From positions 744,001 through 808,000 of the forward strand of contig NZ_VLKE01000001.1 of assembly GCF_007830265.1 (NCBI RefSeq): a stretch of 64,000 nucleotides of DNA. The letters run 5' to 3'. The notes under the pieces are model-generated. The model was given only the letters and a program-made list of their open reading frames with translations. It did not search any database and was not told the DNA's origin. This stretch comes from Micromonospora olivasterospora. GTDB lineage: Bacteria > Actinomycetota > Actinomycetes > Mycobacteriales > Micromonosporaceae. This document shows, one piece after another, positions 57,712 through 64,000 of the stretch (position 1 is its first letter; every line of letters starts with the position of its first letter). The translations under genes and the position numbers were made by a program.

Positions 57712-57952
57712 CGGCGTCCTTCCCGAGAGGTGGCGGCGACGCCACCGCGGCCGGGGCCGGGGCCACGGGCGAGCGCCCGGCGGCCCGCGCGGGTGCCCTC
57801 GGCGAGCGGGGACTGTCGAGGTGTGAGCCTACGAACCGGGAGCGGCACGCCACAACGCACTCCCGGAACCGGGCCCGGACGTGTCACGATTCAGGGCACG
57901 GCGTACGGGACGCGAGCAACGCACCCCGCGGGTGCGATGAGGAGGTTGTCCG

Positions 57953-58792
57953 GTGTCAGCGGGTGGGGCCCGCCGGGGACGGCGGGACAACGGGCTCGAC
58001 GCGAGCGAGTACGCCGTCGCCGGTGACGTCGATCCCCGGGTCGGCGAGCACCTGCTGGACGTGCTGGCCGCCGGCGGCATCGCCGCCTACCTCCAGCCCT
58101 CGGCCGACCTGAACCCGGTCACCCGCACCACCACCGTCCCGGCCCGGCCCGTGGACCGGCTCTACGTGGACCGCTCCCACCTGACCACGGCCCGCGACTA
58201 CCTCAGCCAACTGGCCGAGGAGACCCCCACCGAGCAGGCCCGGAACGAGCCGGACGTGGACGCCGAGTGGGCGCGGATCGTGGCCGCCTTCCACTCCGCC
58301 CCCGCCCCGGGGGCCACCCCGTGGCCCGCCGCGGAGGACGTCGACGACGACCCGGTCGAGCCGGGCGAGCCGAGCCCGGGCTCCACCGGCCGGGCCGGCG
58401 CGGACGAGGGCGCCACGGCCACGGACGTACGCCGGCTGCCCTGGGCGACCGACGTCTCGGGCGTCTCCCTGAGCCGGGGCCGGCAGGACGAGCCGTCGCT
58501 GTTGGACGGGCTGGACACGTTCGGCGCCGACCTGCCCGACGACCCGGACGAGGGGTACACCCCGCCGCCGCCTCCCCCGCTGCCCCGGATCTCCAAGTAC
58601 GCCGTCGTCGGCGTGCTGGCCATCGTCGTCGGCTTCGTGCTCTTCCTGAAGCCCTCGCTGCTGCCGGTGGACTCGTCCGTGGTCACCCTGTTCGGCTTCA
58701 CCGGCATCCTCGCCGGCTTCGTGACGCTGATCTGGCGGCTGCGGCCGGGCGACTCCGACGACTACGACCCGGACGACGGCGCGCGGGTCTGA
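57953..58792 (+). CDS. Actinobacterial membrane protein with two C-terminal helices
   Basis: 279 residues. An N-terminal domain (AVAGDVDPRVGEHLLDVLAA, VDRLYVDRSHLTTARDYLSQ) looks like the short signal-transducing DUF2007 type. A long acidic, Pro-rich linker and two adjacent membrane helices (about 216-234 and 243-262: YAVVGVLAIVVGFVLFLKP and FGFTGILAGFVTLIWRL) follow. Function unknown. GTG start follows GAGGAGG. Confidence 0.75.
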   Translation: MSAGGARRGRRDNGLDASEYAVAGDVDPRVGEHLLDVLAAGGIAAYLQPSADLNPVTRTTTVPARPVDRLYVDRSHLTTARDYLSQLAEETPTEQARNEPDVDAEWARIVAAFHSAPAPGATPWPAAEDVDDDPVEPGEPSPGSTGRAGADEGATATDVRRLPWATDVSGVSLSRGRQDEPSLLDGLDTFGADLPDDPDEGYTPPPPPPLPRISKYAVVGVLAIVVGFVLFLKPSLLPVDSSVVTLFGFTGILAGFVTLIWRLRPGDSDDYDPDDGARV

Positions 58793-58958
58793 GCAGCACG
58801 CCCGACCCGCGCCGCCCGATGCTCCGGGGGCACCCCCGCGCCCGCGGGACGGATGCAACAGTGTAACTTACTGTCAGTAGGAATACCGCTGTATGTCACT
58901 CACCCCGCTGACTGCCCGGTTTTTCCCTGCTCGTGGCGGTCGGTCTCTGCTGATCGGA

Positions 58959-60386
58959 ATGCCCGAGATGCGACAGAGTTCCCTCGTCGTGGTGGCCAAC
59001 CGCCTACCCATCGACGACAGTGCGGCGCCCGACGGCGCCTGCGAGTGGCGACGCAGCCCCGGCGGGCTGGGGAGCGCCCTGCACCCCCTCCTGCGGCACA
59101 CCCCGGCGGCCTGGGTCGGCTGGGCCGGTGGAACCGGGCCGGCCCCGCGCCTGCCCGACATCGACGGCGTACGAATGCACACCGTGCCGCTGAGCCCCGA
59201 GGACCTGCGCGACCACTACGAGGGGTTCGCCAACGCGACCCTGTGGCCGCTGTACCACGACGCCGTCGAGCAGCCGGAGCACCACCGCCGCTGGTGGGAG
59301 GCCTACCAGCGGGTCAACCGGCGGTTCGCCGAGGCCACCGCCGAGGTGACCGAGCCCGGGGCGGTGGTCTGGGTGCAGGACTACCACCTGCAACTGGTCC
59401 CCGGCCTGCTCCGCGACCTGCGCCCCGACCTGCGGATCGGCTTCTTCCTGCACGTGCCGTTCCCGCCGCCCGAGCTGTTCATGCAGCTCCCCCGCCGGGC
59501 CGAGCTGCTGCGCGGCATGCTCGGCGCCGACCTGATCGGCTTCCAGCGCGCCCAGGCCGCGCACAACTTCGCCCAGCTCGTGGCGAAGGTGCTGGAGCTG
59601 CCGGCGACCGACCGGCGGATCGACGTGGGCGACCGGGCGGTCCGGGTCGGGGCGTTCCCGGTCTCGATCGACACGGCCGAGATGGCGGCACTGGCGGCCC
59701 GTCCCGACGTGGCGGCCCGGGCCCGGCGGCTGCGCCAGGACCTCGGCGACCCCGACCGCGTGATCCTCAGCGTCGACCGCATGGACTACACCAAGGGCAT
59801 CGAGCAGCGGCTCAAGGCGTACCGCGAGCTGCTGGCCGGCGGGCACGTCAAGGTGCCCCACACGGTGCTGGTGCAGGTGGCGGTGCCCAGCCGGGAGCGG
59901 GTCGGCCAGTACCAGATCCTGCGGGACCGGGTGGAACACCAGGTCGGCCGGATCAACGGCGAGTTCGGCCGGGTCGGCGAGCCGGCCATCCACTACCTCA
60001 CCCAGCCGTTCGACCGGGCCGAACTGGCCGCGCTCTACCGGATCGCCGACGTGATGGCGGTGACCCCGCTGCGGGACGGGATGAACCTGGTCGCCAAGGA
60101 GTACGTGGCGGCCCGGGTGGACGACACCGGGGCGCTGCTGCTCAGCGAGTTCGCCGGCGCGGCGGCCGAGCTGCCGCAGGCGTACCAGGTCAACCCGCAC
60201 GACCTGGAGGGGCTCAAGCAGGGGCTGCTCGCGGCGCTGCGGGCCGACCCGACCGACGCCATGCGCCGGATGCGGGCGATGCGCGCGCACCTGCGCGACA
60301 ACGACATCCGCGCCTGGGCCCGCTCCTACCTCAGCGCCCTCGACGACGGCGACTCGCTGCTCACCCGCCTCACGACGGCCGGCTGA
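58959..60386 (+). CDS. otsA: Trehalose-6-phosphate synthase
   Basis: 475 residues, normal for OtsA (GT20). Motifs: [21 protein letters not shown] (glucose-6-phosphate site), [48 protein letters not shown] and [17 protein letters not shown]. It makes trehalose 6-phosphate from UDP-glucose and glucose 6-phosphate. ATG at 58959 gives the usual N terminus; ATG at 58893 would add 22 residues and has a somewhat better ribosome site. The otsB partner is not in this window. Confidence 0.92.
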   Translation: MPEMRQSSLVVVANRLPIDDSAAPDGACEWRRSPGGLGSALHPLLRHTPAAWVGWAGGTGPAPRLPDIDGVRMHTVPLSPEDLRDHYEGFANATLWPLYHDAVEQPEHHRRWWEAYQRVNRRFAEATAEVTEPGAVVWVQDYHLQLVPGLLRDLRPDLRIGFFLHVPFPPPELFMQLPRRAELLRGMLGADLIGFQRAQAAHNFAQLVAKVLELPATDRRIDVGDRAVRVGAFPVSIDTAEMAALAARPDVAARARRLRQDLGDPDRVILSVDRMDYTKGIEQRLKAYRELLAGGHVKVPHTVLVQVAVPSRERVGQYQILRDRVEHQVGRINGEFGRVGEPAIHYLTQPFDRAELAALYRIADVMAVTPLRDGMNLVAKEYVAARVDDTGALLLSEFAGAAAELPQAYQVNPHDLEGLKQGLLAALRADPTDAMRRMRAMRAHLRDNDIRAWARSYLSALDDGDSLLTRLTTAG

Positions 60387-60412
60387 CCCGGCCGGCCCGA
60401 CCGGCCCGCCAT

Positions 60413-60463
60413 GTCGGCGACATCGCGGCATCCGGGTTGCGCGGATGCCCCGATGTCGCCGAC
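60413..60463. terminator. 22-nt inverted repeat after otsA
   Basis: Arms 60413-60434 and 60442-60463 (GTCGGCGACATCG...) pair with one mismatch around a 7-nt loop, between converging genes. It shares its arm with the intergenic repeat at 5814-5869. Confidence 0.7.
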
Positions 60464-60488
60464 CTCGGGTGGCTGAGGCGGCGGCTGC

Positions 60489-61310
60489 TCAGGCCGACGC
60501 CTGGTCCTTCTCCAGCCAGTCGAGGATCGCGTCGATCGGCTCCCGCCAGCGGGCGTCCAGCATCAGGTCGTGCCCCATGCCGGGAAAGAGCAGCGGGGCG
60601 CCGCCGTGCCGCCGGGCCGCCCGGGTCAGCGCGGCCGGCGGGACCACCCGGTCGTCGGGGCTGCCCAGCACGAGCACCGGCGGATCGCCCACCGCCGGCT
60701 CGGGGGCACGGTGGGTGAGCAGCTGCCACTGCGCCCGCCGGCCGGCCCGGCCCAGCCGGGAGGCGTACCGGCGGGCGTCGGCCTCGGGCAGATCCCGGCT
60801 GAACAGCTGCCGGTGGCTCAGCCGCAGCCGCCCACCGACCACGGCCGGCAGGGTGCCGACGGGATTGCGGCGCAGCGCGGTGGCCAGCGTCGCCCAGTCG
60901 CCGAGCACCGGCGCGACCAGCACCGCCGCCCGGGCCGGGTACCGGGCCAGCGCGTGCCGGACCACCAGGGCCCCGGCGCCGTGCCCCACCAGCACCGCCT
61001 GGCGCGGCAGGCCCGCCGCCACCTGCGTCACGTCGTGGGCGTACGCCCGCAGCGTCGCCTCCGGCGCCGGTCCGCTGCCGCCGTGCCCGCGCAGGCTCAG
61101 CGCGTACGCCGGGAACCCGCGCCCCGCGGTGTGCTCCAGCCAGTGCTCGGCGAACGTCCAGGCGCCGTGGCCGAAGCCGGGCACGAACAGCAGCGGTGGG
61201 CGGCCCTCCTCGACGGCGGGCGCCGCGCTGAGCACCTCCCGGCGGGCCGGGCGGACCGGGCGCGCCCACTCCCGGCCACGCATGATCCGCGGCAGCTGGG
61301 CCTGGGACAT
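60489..61310 (-). CDS. Alpha/beta hydrolase
   Basis: 273 residues. The oxyanion region is LFVPGFGHGAWTFAEHWLEH and the nucleophile elbow reads LVGHGAGALVVRHAL, with Gly where Ser is usual (GHGAG rather than GHSxG). The acid and His regions VLGSPDDRVVPP and FPGMGHDLMLD are intact. The missing Ser makes hydrolysis doubtful. The ATG overlaps the monooxygenase stop (TAATG), so the two are coupled. Confidence 0.82.
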   Translation of the reverse strand: MSQAQLPRIMRGREWARPVRPARREVLSAAPAVEEGRPPLLFVPGFGHGAWTFAEHWLEHTAGRGFPAYALSLRGHGGSGPAPEATLRAYAHDVTQVAAGLPRQAVLVGHGAGALVVRHALARYPARAAVLVAPVLGDWATLATALRRNPVGTLPAVVGGRLRLSHRQLFSRDLPEADARRYASRLGRAGRRAQWQLLTHRAPEPAVGDPPVLVLGSPDDRVVPPAALTRAARRHGGAPLLFPGMGHDLMLDARWREPIDAILDWLEKDQASA

Positions 61311-62713
61311 TACTTGCCCTCCAACTGGTGCAGGGCGCGCTGGACCGCGCGCAGGTAGTCGGCGTGGCCGACCTCGAACCAGTGCCGGCTGCTGTCCTTG
61401 ACCCTGCCGGAGTACCGCTCGCCGGCGCCCGCCGCGACCCGCTTCGCGAACGCGGCCGCCCGCTCCGGCCGGGTGACGCGCTGCCGAAGGAGCCGGGCGA
61501 AGAGCACGGCCTGCCAGTGCGACAGGGTGAACACGCCGGAGTCCGGCTGCACCAGGCCGACGACGGCGAGGGTCGGCTGCCCGGAAGCGAAGGCGTTGAG
61601 CCACAGCCGGGGCCGCCCGGAGCCGTCGGCGTCGCCGAGCAGCGCCGGATCGAGGAACTCGAAGCGCGGCAGGTAGCCGGTGGCGAAGACGACCAGCTCC
61701 GGGTCGACCTCCCGGCCGTCGGTCAGCTCCACGGCCTTGGCGTGGAACCGGGCCACGTCCGGCACGGGCGTGATCTCGCCGTGGCCGACGTAGTAGACCA
61801 GCTGACTGTTGACGATCGGGTGGGTCTCGTAAACCCGGTGGTCGGGCTTCGGCAGGCCGAACCGGGTCAGGTCGCCGACGGTCAGCCGCAGCGTCCAGTG
61901 GTAGAGCCACTGCCGGACGCGCAGCGGCACCCGCAGCGCGATCAGCCGGTCGTTGACCCGGTCGGCGGGGCGGCCGAAGACGTACTTCGGGGCGTACCAG
62001 TAGCCGCGGCGGGTGGAGTGCCAGCAGTGGGAAGCCTGCTGGGCCGCCTCGACCGCGATGTCGCAGCCGGTGTTGCCGGCGCCCACCACGAGCACCCGCT
62101 TGCCGCGCAGCTGCGCCGGGTCCTTGTACGACGAGGCGTGCATCACCTCGCCACGGAACTCCTCCAGCCCCTCGTACCTCGGCAGCTTCGGCGACCAGTT
62201 GTGGCCGTTGGCGACGACCACGGCGGCGTACCGGGAGGTGCGCTCCGGGCCGTACCCGCCGGTGCTGCGGGTCGTCACGTCCCACCGGTCGCCGGCCACC
62301 GGCTCCACCCGGACGACCTCCGTGCCGAACCAGATGTGCTGACGCAGGTCGAAGTGGTCGGCGTAGCGCTCGAAGTAGGACAGCAGCTGGCTGTGGTGCG
62401 GGTAGTCCGGCCAGTCGTCGGGCATCGGGAAGTCGGGGAACTGCGTGAACGGCCGCGACGAGATCAGGTGGGTGCTGGCGTACACCGGGCTGCGGTCGTG
62501 CCGCCAGTTCCACGCGCCGCCGACGCCGGTCTCCCGCTCGTAGCAGTCGACGCCGAAGCCGTGCTCCTTGAGGTTCTTCGCGGCGGTCAGGCCGCTGGCC
62601 CCCGCCCCGATGACGCACACCGTGTCACCCCGGTCGGAGACCGGGCGGCCATCCCGGGTCAGGAGCGTCGTCGCTTCCGGCTGCGGGTGGCCGGGGTCGG
62701 TCGAGGGGGACAC
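61310..62713 (-). CDS. Flavin-containing monooxygenase (class B FMO)
   Basis: 467 residues with two dinucleotide sites, VCVIGAGASGLTAAKNLKEH (FAD) and RVLVVGAGNTGCDIAVEAAQ (NADPH). The FMO fingerprint FRGEVMHASSYK lies between them and FATGYLPRF towards the end. The fingerprint fits N/S-oxygenating FMOs rather than Baeyer-Villiger enzymes. GTG at 62711-62713 has AAGGAGAT six nucleotides upstream, so it is preferred over GTG at 62735-62737. Confidence 0.88.
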   Translation of the reverse strand: MSPSTDPGHPQPEATTLLTRDGRPVSDRGDTVCVIGAGASGLTAAKNLKEHGFGVDCYERETGVGGAWNWRHDRSPVYASTHLISSRPFTQFPDFPMPDDWPDYPHHSQLLSYFERYADHFDLRQHIWFGTEVVRVEPVAGDRWDVTTRSTGGYGPERTSRYAAVVVANGHNWSPKLPRYEGLEEFRGEVMHASSYKDPAQLRGKRVLVVGAGNTGCDIAVEAAQQASHCWHSTRRGYWYAPKYVFGRPADRVNDRLIALRVPLRVRQWLYHWTLRLTVGDLTRFGLPKPDHRVYETHPIVNSQLVYYVGHGEITPVPDVARFHAKAVELTDGREVDPELVVFATGYLPRFEFLDPALLGDADGSGRPRLWLNAFASGQPTLAVVGLVQPDSGVFTLSHWQAVLFARLLRQRVTRPERAAAFAKRVAAGAGERYSGRVKDSSRHWFEVGHADYLRAVQRALHQLEGK

Positions 62714-62804
62714 CGGATTATCTCCTTCGTGCGGCACGGGCGCCGGGTCGTGAGCGGAATCCGCCGGTTCGTGCGCGAAATCCTTCCGGCAACCCGACCG
62801 CTTT

Positions 62805-62976
62805 GTCCAGTCCAGGCGGCTGCTGCGCAGCCCGTGGTTCGTCCAGTCCAGGCGGCTGCCGCGCAGCCCGTGGTCCGTCCAGTCCAGGCGGCTGCCGCGC
62901 AGCCCGTGGTCCGTCCAGTCCAGGCGGCTGCCGCGCAGCCCGTGGTCCGTCCGGTCCCGGCGGCTGCCGCGTCCGG
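62805..62976 (-). repeat. 36-nt tandem repeats between the EEP gene and the FMO gene
   Basis: Units at 62805-62840, 62841-62876, 62877-62912, 62913-62948 and a partial, diverged fifth (62949-62976). Units 2-4 are essentially identical. The array lies in the gap downstream of the EEP stop and upstream of the FMO start, with no gene in it. Confidence 0.95.
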
Positions 62977-62989
62977 CCCCGCCGGAGGG

Positions 62990-63691
62990 TCAGCCGGCGA
63001 CCGGCAGCCGGAGGTCGGCCAGCAGGGGGAAGTGGTCGCTGGCGCGGCGGGTCAGCGGGGTGTCCACCACGTCGAAGGCGACCACGGTGATCCGCGGGTC
63101 GACGAACAGGCCGTCGATGCGGGCGCGCGGGCTCACGCACGGGTACGTGTGCCGGTCGGCGCAACCCGCCGCCGCCGCGTCGGTCAGCCCGTCGGCCACC
63201 GTGCGCCAGGCCGCGCCGCCCGGCCCCTCGTTGAGGTCGGCGCCGACCACCACGGGCAGGTCGGCCGCGGCCAGCTCCCGCTTGAACGCAGCGGCCTGCC
63301 CGGGGCGCTCCGCCGGGTCGGTGGACAGGTGCGAGCCGGCCAGCAGGAACCGGGCGCCGCCGACGCGGCACTCGGCGTACGCGGCGCCGCGCATGTGCCG
63401 CCCTGGGGTGAGCGGGTACCGCTGGCACCGGGTGGCCAGCACCCGCACCCGCAGGCTGGTCAGCAGCAGGTTGCCCAGCGCGGGCAGCCCGCCGGCGGCG
63501 ACCACCAGGCCGAACGACGCGGCCAGCGTGGCGGACTTCTGCCGCCACCGGAACCGCCGGGGGGCCTCCTGGACGATCACCACGTCGGGAGCGGCCTCGC
63601 GGACCACCGCCGCCAGCGCGGCCGTGTCGTCGCGCCGGCTGTGGATGTTGTAGGACAGGACGCGCAGCGGCGCGCCTTCGGCCTCGGTCAC
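62990..63691 (-). CDS. Endonuclease/exonuclease/phosphatase family protein
   Basis: 233 residues with the EEP metal and catalytic motifs in order: RVLSYNIHS (Asn), VVIVQEAPRR (Glu), LLAGSHLSTDPAERP (His), VVVGADLNEGPGG (Asp, Asn) and ASDHFPLLADL (Asp, His). It would cleave a phosphodiester in nucleic acid or a phospholipid head; which one is unknown. GTG at 63689-63691 lies 10 nt after the glucokinase stop, so the two are co-transcribed. Confidence 0.88.
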   Translation of the reverse strand: MTEAEGAPLRVLSYNIHSRRDDTAALAAVVREAAPDVVIVQEAPRRFRWRQKSATLAASFGLVVAAGGLPALGNLLLTSLRVRVLATRCQRYPLTPGRHMRGAAYAECRVGGARFLLAGSHLSTDPAERPGQAAAFKRELAAADLPVVVGADLNEGPGGAAWRTVADGLTDAAAAGCADRHTYPCVSPRARIDGLFVDPRITVVAFDVVDTPLTRRASDHFPLLADLRLPVAG

Positions 63692-63701
63692 CCCGCCCGC
63701 C

Positions 63702-64000
63702 TCAGATCCGGCGGGCCAGGTCGGCGGCGCCGATCACGCCGGCGGTGTTGCCCAGCTCGGCGGGGCGCACCTCGGCCACGGGCAGCCGGCGGCGCTGGGC
63801 CAGCGCCTCGGCGAAGGACTGCCGGGTCGGGCCGAGCAGCAGGTCGCCGGCATCGACGACGCCGCCGCCGACGACCAGCACCTGCGGGTCGAGGATCTGC
63901 GCCATGTCGGCGAGGCTCGTGCCGAGCCAGCGCCCGACCTGGGCGAACGCCTCGGCGGAGACGGTGTCGCCGCGCTGGGCGGCGGCCGTCACCATCGGGC
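63702..64000 (-). CDS. ROK-family glucokinase, C-terminal part (cut by window edge)
   Basis: The 99 visible residues include LGTSLADMAQILDPQVLVVG, GGGVVDAGDLLLGP and LGNTAGVIGAADLARRI, the end of actinobacterial ROK glucokinases. It phosphorylates glucose with ATP. The ROK zinc-binding CXCGxxGCxE motif would be upstream, outside the window. Confidence 0.88.
   Translation of the reverse strand, partial: PMVTAAAQRGDTVSAEAFAQVGRWLGTSLADMAQILDPQVLVVGGGVVDAGDLLLGPTRQSFAEALAQRRRLPVAEVRPAELGNTAGVIGAADLARRI

Noticed and set aside
61310..62713. Baeyer-Villiger monooxygenase
   Set aside because: The segment FRGEVMHASSYK fits the FMO fingerprint with Tyr-Lys at the end, not the BVMO form with Trp-Pro/Asp.

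Overview
The window is about 73% G+C chromosomal DNA from a filamentous actinobacterium, most likely Micromonosporaceae (Micromonospora or a close relative). The grounds are heavy third-position GC bias, many GTG starts, ATGA/GTGA start-stop overlaps, DUF3040 and SAV_6107-type HEPN genes, a CruF/CruC carotenoid locus, and the mycobacteria-like order metF / idsA / Rv2175c-like gene / PASTA kinase / class II aroG. No rRNA, tRNA or CRISPR array was seen.

Left part (1-17 kb): the 5' end of leuS lies behind a leader-peptide attenuator, divergent from a moxR-DUF58-transglutaminase operon. Then come DUF3040, dinB, a phosphodiesterase and a methyltransferase. A four-gene SOS mutasome block follows on the minus strand (HEPN gene, imuA, imuB, dnaE2), headed by two LexA boxes and two perfect leader hairpins.

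Accessory block (17.1-25 kb): an integrase remnant, a small divergent ORF and a LacI regulator with twin operators come first. Then four translationally coupled genes follow: DegT-type aminotransferase, Gfo/Idh oxidoreductase, second DegT-type PLP enzyme and MFS transporter. The far side holds a small CxxC ORF and an apbE fragment. This looks like a small acquired pathway for an amino-sugar or aminocyclitol-like product and its export. I know of no described pathway with exactly this gene set.

Middle (25-42 kb): a tightly coupled ybaK / CrtA-like / GNAT / cruF / cruC / crtD-like run implies a hydroxylated, glycosylated acyclic carotenoid end group. It is followed by a CDP-alcohol phosphatidyltransferase, metF, a GntR regulator, a frameshifted HTH regulator, a frameshifted polyprenyl synthase, an Rv2175c-like DNA-binding protein with a perfect repeat array, a PASTA Ser/Thr kinase, endonuclease IV, threonine aldolase and DAHP synthase.

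Right part (42-64 kb): secreted hydrolases (chitinase, SGNH esterase, S1 protease) and glutathione peroxidase come first. Then proC, a PPi-type phosphofructokinase, an FMN/F420-type oxidoreductase, RNase AS, a Crp-like regulator, a large zinc-ribbon/cyclase/ATPase/TPR regulator, plsC, otsA, an FMO-hydrolase pair, an endonuclease/exonuclease/phosphatase and the 3' end of a ROK glucokinase.

Two themes run through the window. Four tandem-repeat arrays have unit lengths divisible by three (24, 30, 30 and 36 nt). At least five frame breaks all look like one missing base in a G or C run, which points to assembly error as much as to gene decay.
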